From positions 7,626,001 through 7,690,000 of the forward strand of contig NZ_RDTE01000003.1 in NCBI RefSeq assembly GCF_004125265.1: a DNA stretch of 64,000 nucleotides, read 5' to 3'. Position 1 is the stretch's first letter, and every line of letters starts with the position of its first letter. Position numbers and translations under genes: made by a program. Positions 41,110 to 48,985 of this stretch are shown here, piece after piece. Under the pieces are notes generated by a model. It was not told the DNA's origin, did no database searches, and was given only the letters and a program-made list of their open reading frames with translations. The stretch is from Streptomyces lydicus (lineage in GTDB: Bacteria > Actinomycetota > Actinomycetes > Streptomycetales > Streptomycetaceae).

Positions 41110-41178
41110 GGACAGGACCGGTCGGACGGGACCGGTCCCGCAGGTCCGGACGGACAGGACCGACGGACAGGACCGGTC
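41110..41178. repeat. GGACAGGACCG repeats with GACCGGTC palindromes
   Basis: GGACAGGACCG occurs at 41110, 41152 and 41165, and the palindrome GACCGGTC at 41116, 41130 and 41171. They lie 54-122 bases before the lipoprotein start. The rest of the 450-bp gap (40782-41231) contains imperfect 18-bp CCGTGGCCTCGGGCGGG-like repeats and no gene. Confidence 0.75.
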
Positions 41179-41231
41179 CGAAGGACAGCCGGTGCCCGGT
41201 CATCGACCGGGCGCCGGGGGACGGAGGCAGT

Positions 41232-42335
41232 GTGGCGGACGAGGTGTCAGGGCGCGAGGAAGCCGGGATACGCGGGGCAGGGGTGGCCGGCCGCTGCCCC
41301 GCAATGCCCTCTCCACCGCCGGATGCGAGCCGGCGTCACCTGCTCGCGGCCACGGCAGCGGCGGGGCTGGGACTGCTCACGGCCTGCGGGCCGTCCTCCT
41401 CCCGTGCGGACTCCGCGCCCAAGGCGTCGCCTCCCGGCGGCTCCCTGGCCTCCGCCTCCCCCTCCGCCGGATCCGGCGCCCCGGGCCCGTCCGGTTCCCC
41501 GACGCCACCCCCGTCGGCCCGCCCGACGAAGCGGCGTCGTCCCGAACTTCCGCGTGGTGGAAGGGAGTTGTTCCCGCGCTACCGGCTCGTCGGGTTCTGC
41601 GGCCTGCCAGGGGCGGCGGCGCTCGGCCGGCTGGGGACCGGTGACCCGGAACAGCGGGCCGCCCAGGCGGAGAAGGTGGCGCACTCGTACGCCGCGGGGC
41701 GCGAACCGCTCCCCGTACTCGAACTTCTGGCGACGGTGGCCAACGCCACGGCCGGTCCGGACGGTGCCTACCGCTCCCGGACGCCCGCGGCCACCATCCG
41801 CCGCTTCCACCGCCTGGCACGCAACCGGCGTGCGCTGCTGCTGTTGAACATCCAGCCGGGCCGCGCCTCGGTGCTCGGCGAGGTCAAGGCGCTGCGCGAC
41901 TGGCTCGTGCACCCCGATGTGGGGATCGCGCTCGACCCGGAATGGGAGATGGGCTCCGGTGAGGTGCCGGGGGACACCTACGGACACACCGACGGCCATG
42001 AGCTGACCAAGGTGGCCCGCTATCTGTCCGGGCTGGTGCGGGAGCACGATCTGCCGGAGAAGCCGCTGGTCTTCCATCAGGTCGCCACGTCCGTCGTGGG
42101 CGACCAGTCCGCCCTGCGCCCCCAGCCCGGTGTGGCGCTCATCAAGAGCGCCGACGGCATCGGCTCACCGGGGCTGAAGCGCGGGACCTGGCAGCAACTG
42201 GTCAAGGATCTGCCCGACGGCCTCCACACCGGTTTCAAGCTGTTCTACGAGGAGGACGCGAAGGGCAGTCGCCTGATGACGCCGAAGGAGGTCCTGGCGC
42301 TGCGGCCACGGCCGGAGTACGTGATGTACGAGTGA
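41232..42335 (+). CDS. Tat-exported lipoprotein, unknown function
   Basis: About 367 residues. The N-terminus contains a twin-arginine motif SRRHLLA and a lipobox LLTAC (Cys about 53). A disordered Ser/Pro linker leads to a 260-residue domain: YRLVGFCGLPG, ALLLLNIQPGRASVLGE, DVGIALDPEWEMG, YLSGLVREHDLPEKPLVFHQ and FKLFYEEDAKG. Alternating strands and helices with acidic residues suggest a TIM-barrel hydrolase, but no family is assigned. The GTG at 41232 has GGAGG five bases upstream; the ATG at 41304 would also keep the signal. Confidence 0.68.
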   Translation: MADEVSGREEAGIRGAGVAGRCPAMPSPPPDASRRHLLAATAAAGLGLLTACGPSSSRADSAPKASPPGGSLASASPSAGSGAPGPSGSPTPPPSARPTKRRRPELPRGGRELFPRYRLVGFCGLPGAAALGRLGTGDPEQRAAQAEKVAHSYAAGREPLPVLELLATVANATAGPDGAYRSRTPAATIRRFHRLARNRRALLLLNIQPGRASVLGEVKALRDWLVHPDVGIALDPEWEMGSGEVPGDTYGHTDGHELTKVARYLSGLVREHDLPEKPLVFHQVATSVVGDQSALRPQPGVALIKSADGIGSPGLKRGTWQQLVKDLPDGLHTGFKLFYEEDAKGSRLMTPKEVLALRPRPEYVMYE

Positions 42336-42389
42336 GCCGGCCGGCCTGCCGCGCGCCCTGACGGCGGGCCCGTGCGTGAGTGGCCGGAC

Positions 42390-42430
42390 TCGACCCTGGC
42401 CGGGCGTGCCCGATGCCCGGCCAGGGTCGA
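42390..42430. terminator. Perfect 16-bp hairpin terminator
   Basis: TCGACCCTGGCCGGGC and its exact complement flank a 9-nt loop between the convergent lipoprotein and deaminase genes. A second perfect palindrome, GCCCGGCGCGCCGGGC, follows at 42475-42490. Probably bidirectional. Confidence 0.8.
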
Positions 42431-42559
42431 AGCTGCAGCGCCCGGCCCGGGTCGCGTTCCGCGAAGGGGCGACCGCCCGGCGCGCCGGGCGCCGGGCGGC
42501 CGTCACGGGCCGTGCCGTGTTCCGCCTGTACGGTGCCGACCGGTGATCCTGATTTACCG

Positions 42560-43126
42560 TCAGTACGGGTGCTTGTCCGGCCGGTTCATCCAGGTCGCGT
42601 AGGACTCGGCGCCCATCTCGGGGTAGATCTGCTCGATCTTGATCCGGCGCTCGTCGAGCGGCCGCTTGAAGTCCTCGTACTGGAACGTGTCGTCGAAGCC
42701 GATCTTCGCGGTGTCCTCCAGGTCGCAGCTGTAGTAGACGGCGTCGATCCGCGACCAGTAGATGGCACTCATGCACATGGGGCAGGGCGCGCCGCTGATG
42801 TAGATCGAAGTGCCCTGGAGCATCCGGGCCCGCTCCGGGACCGGGTCCGGTGACCCCGGGGGCCGCGGGACGTACTCCAACGTGCTCTCGTTCTGATGCT
42901 CCACGGCGATGCTCGGAGCCTCGGGGTTGAGGATCTGTATGGCCTTCCGGATGGTTTCCATCTCGGCGTGCGCGGTGGGGTCGCCGGTCAGCAGTACCCG
43001 GTTCTGCCCGCGGGCGACGATGTTCCCGTCCCGCGTGAGCACCGCGCCGAACGGACCGCCCCAGCCGTTCTCCACCGATTCCGTGGCGAGCCGTACGGCC
43101 TCTGCGAGAAGTTCTTTGTGTTCCAT
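42560..43126 (-). CDS. Nucleoside/guanine deaminase family protein
   Basis: 188 residues of the cytidine deaminase superfamily, closest in pattern to GuaD: WGGPFGAVLTRDG, zinc and proton-shuttle residues in TAHAEME (His53, Glu55) and zinc ligands in APCPMCMSA (Cys115, Cys118), then IYWSRIDAVYYSC, IGFDDTFQYEDF. Between Ala70 and Gly105 there is an extra loop of roughly 35 residues (EHQNESTLEY, PRPPGSPDPVPER) absent from Bacillus GuaD as I recall it. The ATG at 43126 is preferred over 43147 because GGAG is correctly placed. It is divergent from the ABM-membrane operon. Confidence 0.85.
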   Translation of the reverse strand: MEHKELLAEAVRLATESVENGWGGPFGAVLTRDGNIVARGQNRVLLTGDPTAHAEMETIRKAIQILNPEAPSIAVEHQNESTLEYVPRPPGSPDPVPERARMLQGTSIYISGAPCPMCMSAIYWSRIDAVYYSCDLEDTAKIGFDDTFQYEDFKRPLDERRIKIEQIYPEMGAESYATWMNRPDKHPY

Positions 43127-43183
43127 TACGGAGTCTCCGATCGGCATCGATTCCTCTGCGGAACGGTTAGGCAAATGCCCCAT

Positions 43184-43220
43184 TTGCCGTATAAATCCCT
43201 TGTGTACTAGGCTACTCAAG
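43184..43220 (+). promoter_or_regulatory. Promoter of the ABM-membrane/FAD-oxidase operon
   Basis: -35 TTGCCG (43184-43189), 18-bp spacer, -10 TAGGCT (43208-43213), placing the transcription start at or next to the GTG at 43221. The surrounding 90 bp is unusually AT-rich for the window and is shared with the divergent deaminase gene. Confidence 0.5.
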
Positions 43221-44201
43221 GTGAGTGCCCGTGCAAGCCGTGATTCCGCGGCAGACATCGCCACCGTGGTGACCTCGCAGAAGGTGCGTGAAGGCCGCAC
43301 CGACGAGTACCGGCGTTGGCAGGACAGAGCAAATCAGGCCGCCCGTGAATTCGAAGGTTTCGTGGACGCCGAGGTGTATCCACCCGGCGCCGGCGAAGAA
43401 AACGAATGGGTGGCCGTATTTCGCTTTTCCGGAATGGACTGTCTGACCGCGTGGCTGGAATCGGGGCGGCGACGGGAATTGCTCGACGAGGCGAGCGGAC
43501 TCTTCCAAGGGCCTCCGGCGCAGGAGGTGCTGCGGGGCGGCAGTCCCGCGCGGCCGGCCACCGACGTCGTCACGGCCGTCATCTCCCACGAGGTCACACC
43601 GGGACGGGAGCAGCAGTTCCTGCGCTGGCAGGAGAAGACGCTCACGGCGCAGGAGAAGGCGCCGGGCTTCATGGGGTCCGAGTTGTTCAAGCCCGTGGAG
43701 GGCGTGCAGGAGCACTGGGTCGTCGTCTTCCGTTTCGACTCCCGTGAACACCTCGACGACTGGCTGCACTCCGAGGTACGTACGAAACTGCTGGCGGAGG
43801 GGCGGAAGTACTTCACCTCGTACGACGTGCGCAAGGTCGGTTCGGCGTTCAGCGGGTGGTTCCAGTTCGACCGCAGGGGCGGTGCGCCGCCCAACTGGAA
43901 ACAGGCGATGTCCGTCGTCCTGGCGCTCTATCCGACGGTGATGGTGCTCAACCTGACCGTGGGAGTGGGGCTGGAGAAACTCACCATCCGCGAGTACATC
44001 GGCCTGTTCCTGTCCAACGTCCTGAGCGTCAGCGCACTGACCTGGCTGCTGATGCCGCTCGTCAACAGGGCACTCGCCTTCTGGCTGGTGCCCTCCCGGG
44101 CCACCGGCCGCAAGGAACAGGTGCTGGGTGTCGGGCTGGTGCTGCTCGGCTACCTGGTGTCCATCGCCGTCTTCGGCCTGATCACCCACCAGATCTGGTG
44201 A
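43221..44201 (+). CDS. Double ABM-domain membrane protein
   Basis: About 326 residues. Two tandem antibiotic-biosynthesis-monooxygenase-like domains: residues 10-100 (ATVVTSQKVREGRTDEYRRW, FVDAEVYPP, WVAVFRFSG) and 115-210 (TAVISHEVTPGREQQFLRW, FMGSELFKP, WVVVFRFDS). Three hydrophobic segments follow (VVLALYPTVMVLNLTVG; FLSNVLSVSALTWLLMP; GLVLLGYLVSIAVFG). It resembles larger ABM proteins fused to membrane helices, function unknown. It lies 10 bases before the FAD-oxidase gene, with which it must be co-transcribed. No Shine-Dalgarno; promoter position indicates a leaderless GTG start. Confidence 0.8.
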   Translation: MSARASRDSAADIATVVTSQKVREGRTDEYRRWQDRANQAAREFEGFVDAEVYPPGAGEENEWVAVFRFSGMDCLTAWLESGRRRELLDEASGLFQGPPAQEVLRGGSPARPATDVVTAVISHEVTPGREQQFLRWQEKTLTAQEKAPGFMGSELFKPVEGVQEHWVVVFRFDSREHLDDWLHSEVRTKLLAEGRKYFTSYDVRKVGSAFSGWFQFDRRGGAPPNWKQAMSVVLALYPTVMVLNLTVGVGLEKLTIREYIGLFLSNVLSVSALTWLLMPLVNRALAFWLVPSRATGRKEQVLGVGLVLLGYLVSIAVFGLITHQIW

Positions 44202-44211
44202 GGAGGCAACG

Positions 44212-45612
44212 ATGTGCCCACGGGAACCGGCAGCGGCGGCGGAGGACTTCCCGGGCACGCCGGTGACGCGGGGCGAGGCCGGCTACGAAGCCGCCCGGTC
44301 CGCCGCCGTGTGGAACGAGCGCCGGCCCCAGCGGTTCCCCGAGGTCATCGTGCGCGCCGCCACCGAAGCGGACGTGGCACACGCGGTCACCTGCGCCCGT
44401 ACCAGGGGACTGCGGATCTCGATGTACTCCGGCGGGCACAACTGGTCCGGCTCGCCGCTGCGTGACCGGGGGCTGCTGCTCGACCTCTCGGCGCTCCGGG
44501 AGTGCCAGATCACGCCCGCGGCCGGCGACGCTCCGGCGACGGCCACCGTGGAGCCCGCCGTCACCGGCCGGGAACTCGTCGCGGCCCTCACCCCGCGGGA
44601 GCTGGCGTTCCCCGTCGGCCACTGCCCCACCGTGGCGGTCGGCGGGTTCCTGCTCAGCGGCGGCCTGGGGTGGAACTCCCGTGCCTGGGGCGCGTCCTGC
44701 GCCGACGTCCTGGAGATCCGGGCCGTCACCGCCGACGGCCGTACGGTCACCTGCAGCGAAACCGAGAACCCCGACCTCTTCTGGGCCGCGCGGGGCGCCG
44801 GACCGGGTTTCTGCGCGGTCGTCACCCGCTTCCGCCTCGCCCTGCACCCCCACCCCGCCTCGATCATGACGACCTCCCTGACCTTCCCGCTGACCGAGGT
44901 CGCCCGGGTGGCCCGGTGGGCGGAGCGGACCGCGCGTGGGCTCCCGACGTACGTCGAAACGGCCTTCGTCCTGATGCCCTCCGGTCCGCGCTCCGGCACG
45001 GCGCCGGCCGGGCCCCGGATCACGGTCACCGCGACCGCGTTCGCCACGGCACCGAGCGAGGCCCTGCAGGCGCTGGAACCGTTCGCGGACTGCCCCTTCG
45101 GCGAGCTCGCCATCGACCGGCAGCCGGCCGCACCGACCTCCTTCGCCGCGCTCCACGAGGGCGCGATGTCCGCCTGGCCACCGGCCCACCGGTATGCGGC
45201 GGACACCCTGTGGTCACCGGACAGCTACGCCGGCCGGCTGACCCGTATCGCCGGTGCGGTGGCCGATGCCCCCTCCGGGAAGTCCCTGGTGCTCTCCCCG
45301 GTGCTGCCGGTCTCCGAGCACCCCGCTCTGCTGCGGAACATGGCCTTCTCCCCGCTCGGTGAGTCCTACCTCGTCTGCTATGCGATCTGGGAGGACCCGG
45401 CCGAGGACGAGGCCCAGGTGCGCTGGCTGCGCGAGGCGATGGCAGCCGCCGACCCGCAGGGCGACGGTTTCCGCTACATCGCCGAAACCGACCTGGAAGC
45501 CGACGCCGCACGGGCCCGGCGCTCGTACACCCCCGCCGCCTGGGACCGCCTGCAGGAGATCAAGGCGCAGTGGGACCCGGACAACCTCTTCCACTCCTAT
45601 CTCGCCCCCTGA
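44212..45612 (+). CDS. FAD-linked oxidoreductase, berberine-bridge-enzyme-like, bicovalent type
   Basis: 466 residues, a PCMH-type FAD domain plus a C-terminal BBE motif. Both covalent attachment residues are present: His76 in SGGHNWSG and Cys138 in VGHCPTVAVGG. The end WDPDNLFHSYLAP is the BBE signature. Such secreted or cytoplasmic flavoenzymes oxidise sugars, alkaloids or natural products with O2; no signal peptide is seen here. The ATG has a strong GAGGAGG and follows the ABM-membrane gene by 10 bases. Its redox partner may be that protein (inference). Confidence 0.87.
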   Translation: MCPREPAAAAEDFPGTPVTRGEAGYEAARSAAVWNERRPQRFPEVIVRAATEADVAHAVTCARTRGLRISMYSGGHNWSGSPLRDRGLLLDLSALRECQITPAAGDAPATATVEPAVTGRELVAALTPRELAFPVGHCPTVAVGGFLLSGGLGWNSRAWGASCADVLEIRAVTADGRTVTCSETENPDLFWAARGAGPGFCAVVTRFRLALHPHPASIMTTSLTFPLTEVARVARWAERTARGLPTYVETAFVLMPSGPRSGTAPAGPRITVTATAFATAPSEALQALEPFADCPFGELAIDRQPAAPTSFAALHEGAMSAWPPAHRYAADTLWSPDSYAGRLTRIAGAVADAPSGKSLVLSPVLPVSEHPALLRNMAFSPLGESYLVCYAIWEDPAEDEAQVRWLREAMAAADPQGDGFRYIAETDLEADAARARRSYTPAAWDRLQEIKAQWDPDNLFHSYLAP

Positions 45613-45704
45613 CGACGGGCGGACTGCCCCGGGCGCAGGGCCCCGGCCGGTGCGGCGCCGCGCCCGGGGGAGCGGCCCCGGCCCCGCGGGGGCACCATGG
45701 CCCT

Positions 45705-47252
45705 ATGCTGCTGGCCGCTCTCGCCCAGGTCTCCGCCGATGTCGCGGCGACACCGGCGCGCTCGCAGAAGATCGCGCTGCTGGCCGGGCTGTTCCGGGCC
45801 GCCGCACCACAGGACGTCCCGGTGGTCATCCCGTATCTGGCCGGGCGGCTGCCCCAGGGGCGGATCGGGGTCGGCTGGAGCGTACTGCGCGAGCCGGTGG
45901 CGGCCGCGGAGCGCGCCACGCTGACCGTGGACGACGTGGACACCGCGCTGACCGGACTGGCGCGGGTCTCGGGCGCCGGGGCGCAGGACGAGCGGCGCCG
46001 GCGGGTCCGGGAGCTGCTGGCCGCGGCGACCCGGGAGGAACAGCGCTTCCTGGTCGGCCTGCTCACCGGCGAGGTGCGGCAGGGCGCGCTGGACGCCATC
46101 GCGGTCGAAGGGCTGGCCGCCGCCACCGAGGTGCCCGCCGCCGACGTCCGCCGGGCGGTGATGCTGGCGGGATCCCTGCCGGACGTGGCGCGGGCGCTGC
46201 TCGCCGAGGGGCCGCCGGCGCTCGCGGGATTCCGGCTCACCGTCGGGCGGCCCGTGGGGCCGATGCTGGCGCACAGCGCCAAGACGGTGGCCGAGGCGGT
46301 GGACAAGCTCGGTGCCTGCGCGGTGGAGGAGAAGCTGGACGGCATCCGCGTCCAGGTGCACCGGCACGGGCCGGACGTCCGGATCCACACCCGCACCCTG
46401 GACGAGGTCACCGACCGGCTCCCCGAGGTCACCGCCGTCGCCCGGGAGCTGCCGGCCGACCGCTTCATCCTCGACGGCGAGGTGATCGCGCTGGACGGGG
46501 AGGGCCGCCCGCTGCCCTTCCAGCGGGTCGCCGGACGGTTCGGCTCGCGGGTGGACGTCCGTGCGGCGCAGACCGCACTGCCACTGTCCCCGGTCTTCTT
46601 CGACCTCCTCTCGGTCGACGGCCGCGACCTGCTGGAACTGCCCGGCGAGCAGCGGCACGCGGAGCTGGCCCGGCTGGTGCCCGAGCGTCTTCGGGTGCGC
46701 CGCCAGGTGGTCGCCGACCCGTCCGACGCCGCGGCCCGCGCGGCCGCCGAGGACTTCTGGTGCCGGACCCTGCGCCGGGGCCACGAGGGCGTCGTGGTCA
46801 AGGCGTTGGACGCCCCCTACAGCGCGGGCCGCCGGGGCGCCGCCTGGCTGAAGGTGAAGCCCGTGCACACCCTGGACCTGGTGGTGCTCGCGGCGGAGTG
46901 GGGCCACGGCCGGCGCACCGGGAAGCTGTCCAACCTCCACCTCGGGGCGCGCGGGCCGGACGGCGGATTCGTGATGCTGGGCAAGACCTTCAAGGGGCTC
47001 ACCGACGCCACCCTCAGCTGGCAGACCGAGCGGCTGCGGGAGCTCGCCGTGTCGGACGACGGCCAGGTGGTGACGGTGCGTCCGGAACTCGTCGTCGAGA
47101 TCGCCTACGACGGCCTGCAGGCCTCCACGCGCTACCCGGCGGGCGTGACGCTGCGCTTCGCCCGGGTGGTGCGCTACCGGGAGGACAAGACGGCGGCCGA
47201 GGCGGACACCGTGGAGACGGTGCTCACCGCGCACGACGGCGGGGAGAGGTAG
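45705..47252 (+). CDS. ATP-dependent DNA ligase (LigB-type)
   Basis: 515 residues: N-terminal DNA-binding domain, nucleotidyltransferase domain with the adenylation motif EEKLDGIRV (Lys210), motif III FILDGEVIAL, motif IV GHEGVVVK and motif V WLKVKP, then an OB-fold domain ending in LRFARVVRYR. It matches mycobacterial LigB and archaeal-type ligases rather than LigC/LigD (no polymerase or nuclease domain). It probably has an accessory repair role beside an NAD-dependent LigA elsewhere. The ATG at 45705 has no clear Shine-Dalgarno. A NUDIX gene follows after 5 bases. Confidence 0.9.
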   Translation: MLLAALAQVSADVAATPARSQKIALLAGLFRAAAPQDVPVVIPYLAGRLPQGRIGVGWSVLREPVAAAERATLTVDDVDTALTGLARVSGAGAQDERRRRVRELLAAATREEQRFLVGLLTGEVRQGALDAIAVEGLAAATEVPAADVRRAVMLAGSLPDVARALLAEGPPALAGFRLTVGRPVGPMLAHSAKTVAEAVDKLGACAVEEKLDGIRVQVHRHGPDVRIHTRTLDEVTDRLPEVTAVARELPADRFILDGEVIALDGEGRPLPFQRVAGRFGSRVDVRAAQTALPLSPVFFDLLSVDGRDLLELPGEQRHAELARLVPERLRVRRQVVADPSDAAARAAAEDFWCRTLRRGHEGVVVKALDAPYSAGRRGAAWLKVKPVHTLDLVVLAAEWGHGRRTGKLSNLHLGARGPDGGFVMLGKTFKGLTDATLSWQTERLRELAVSDDGQVVTVRPELVVEIAYDGLQASTRYPAGVTLRFARVVRYREDKTAAEADTVETVLTAHDGGER

Positions 47253-47257
47253 CCGCC

Positions 47258-47734
47258 GTGGCGGGGAAGCGCAGCGCCGGGCTGCTGCTGTACCGGCACA
47301 CCGCGGACGGCGGCGTCGAGGTGCTGCTGGCGCACATGGGCGGGCCGCTCTGGGAACGGCGGGACGCCGCGGCGTGGTCGGTGCCCAAGGGTGAGTACGT
47401 GCCGCCGGAGGAGGCGCGGGACGCGGCCCGGCGGGAGTTCGCGGAGGAGCTGGGCCTGCCGCCCCCCGACGGGCCGTACGTAGCCCTGGGCGAGGCCCGC
47501 CAGGCGAGCGGCAAGGTGGTGACGGTGTGGGCCGTCGAGAGCGGTCTCGACCCGGAGCGGATCGTGCCGGGGACCTTCGAGATGGAGTGGCCGCGCGGAT
47601 CCGGAGTGACCGGAACCTTCCCCGAGATCGACCGGGTCGCCTGGTGCACCCCGCACGACGCGCACCGGCGCCTGGTGGCGGGCCAGCGGGTGTTCCTGGA
47701 GCGGCTGGCGGAACGGCTCGCGGGCTCGGACTGA
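47258..47734 (+). CDS. NUDIX hydrolase coupled to the DNA ligase gene
   Basis: 158 residues with a perfect NUDIX box (GEYVPPE, then REFAEELGL) near residues 46-68, preceded by AAWSVPKG. The N-terminus SAGLLLYRH and the later EMEWPRGSG resemble the group that includes the predicted Ap4A-type hydrolases. The GTG at 47258 lies five bases after the ligase stop, with GGGGAGAGG inside the ligase 3' end as ribosome site, so the two are translated together. Confidence 0.85.
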   Translation: MAGKRSAGLLLYRHTADGGVEVLLAHMGGPLWERRDAAAWSVPKGEYVPPEEARDAARREFAEELGLPPPDGPYVALGEARQASGKVVTVWAVESGLDPERIVPGTFEMEWPRGSGVTGTFPEIDRVAWCTPHDAHRRLVAGQRVFLERLAERLAGSD

Positions 47735-47736
47735 GC

Positions 47737-47783
47737 GGGGCGGGCCTGAACGGGGCGAGGCCTGAACGGGGCGGGGCCTGAGC
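47737..47783. repeat. 16-bp degenerate tandem repeat, three copies
   Basis: GGGGCGGGCCTGAAC-like units of 15-16 bp, three in a row, immediately after the NUDIX stop codon. No hairpin forms from them. Confidence 0.6.
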
Positions 47784-47944
47784 CGGGCGCGCCGTGCTCC
47801 CGGCCTCCACCACCCGCGCACCCCACGGGCCACCACCCGCCCTGGACACCGCCGTTGCCGCCGGGCAGGCTGGCGGCGGGGCCGTACCACGGGCCCCGCA
47901 CGGGGGCCCTGGCAACGGGGTCATGAGCATGCCGCGGGGGCCGC

Positions 47945-48958
47945 ATGTTGCGTCTGCACTTCGACGAGCGGGACATCGCGCGGGTACAGATCGCCGCCGA
48001 ACCCGATCCACTGTGGGAAACCGTGCTCGCCCTGCACCAGCTGGTGCCGCCGGGACGCGGGGTGCCGGTGTTCGGGGCCTGGCGGGCCCGTGCGCGCCGT
48101 GAGCTGGACGAGCGGGGGCTGACCCGCGCCGCACGGCTGATCAGCGTCCTGGCCCCGGCCGACGCCCGCTACTTCCCGGACTTCCTCACCCCCGACGCCG
48201 CCCGCGACGGACTGGCCGCGGGGCTGGAGGCGCTGCGGGACACCCCACGGGTGCGGCTGACCGCGGAGTGCGCCAGGGCGGGGCTGCCGGCCCGGCTCCC
48301 GCGCTGGACCGCCGCGCTGGCCGGGGGAGACCGGCAGCCGCTCGACGAGCTGGCCGCCGCGTTCGGGCAGGTGCACCGCGCGGTGATCGCCCCCGACTGG
48401 ACGGGCGCGGCCGCCACCGTCGACTGCGACCGGGGCGGCCGTACCCGCATACTCTGCCGCGACGGCGTCGACGGGATGCTCCACACCTTCCGGCCCGCGC
48501 TCCGCTGGGAGCCGCCGGTCCTGCACGTCGACTACCCCCTGGACCGCGATCTGCGCCTGGGCGGCCGCGGACTGCGGCTGATCCCCTCCCACTTCTGCTG
48601 GCGCAGACCCATCGCGCTCGCCGACCCGGGACTCCCGCCGGTCCTGGTCTATCCCGTCCAGCACGTAACGGACTGGGCGCCGGACACCACCCGCAGCCGT
48701 CGGCCGCAGGCGCTGTCCGCCCTCCTCGGCCGGACCAGGGCCCGGATCCTCGCCGCCCTGGACGCCCCGGCCACCACCGGTGAACTGGCCCGCCGCCTAC
48801 GGGTCTCCGCCCCCTCGGCCAGCGAGCATGTGAGCGCACTGCGCGAGGCGAACCTGGCCCGCAGCCGGCGCGACGGAGGCTCGGTCATCCACGCCCTCAC
48901 CCCGCTCGGCACGGCGCTCCTGCACGGTGAACTCGCCCCGGTGCGCCGCCCGCGGTGA
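47945..48958 (+). CDS. ArsR-type winged-helix regulator with DUF5937-like N-terminal domain
   Basis: 337 residues. The C-terminal 80 residues are an ArsR-like helix-turn-helix (ARILAALDAPATTGELARRL, then SAPSASEHVSALREANL). The N-terminal 240 residues (MLRLHFDERDIARVQIA, LWETVLALHQL, LHVDYPLDRDL, GLRLIPSHFCW) match the sensor part I recall as DUF5937. No metal-binding cysteine pair typical of true ArsR is seen, so the signal is likely not a metal. The target is unknown. The ATG is preceded by CGGGGG. Confidence 0.8.
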   Translation: MLRLHFDERDIARVQIAAEPDPLWETVLALHQLVPPGRGVPVFGAWRARARRELDERGLTRAARLISVLAPADARYFPDFLTPDAARDGLAAGLEALRDTPRVRLTAECARAGLPARLPRWTAALAGGDRQPLDELAAAFGQVHRAVIAPDWTGAAATVDCDRGGRTRILCRDGVDGMLHTFRPALRWEPPVLHVDYPLDRDLRLGGRGLRLIPSHFCWRRPIALADPGLPPVLVYPVQHVTDWAPDTTRSRRPQALSALLGRTRARILAALDAPATTGELARRLRVSAPSASEHVSALREANLARSRRDGGSVIHALTPLGTALLHGELAPVRRPR

Positions 48959-48985
48959 GCGGCCCGGCGGTGGCCGGCGGCCGGT

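Noticed and set aside
43406..44266. Overlapping plus-strand frames inside the ABM-membrane gene
   Set aside because: They lack motifs and ribosome sites; the chosen frame has two ABM domains and membrane helices.
36465..45612. Natural-product biosynthetic cluster (ABM proteins, FAD oxidase, DHFR-like reductase)
   Set aside because: There is no polyketide, peptide or terpene synthase; the genes are in separate short units.
45254..47250. Long frame fused upstream of the NUDIX gene through the ligase gene
   Set aside because: It is out of phase with the ligase motifs; only the part after the ligase stop encodes the NUDIX protein.
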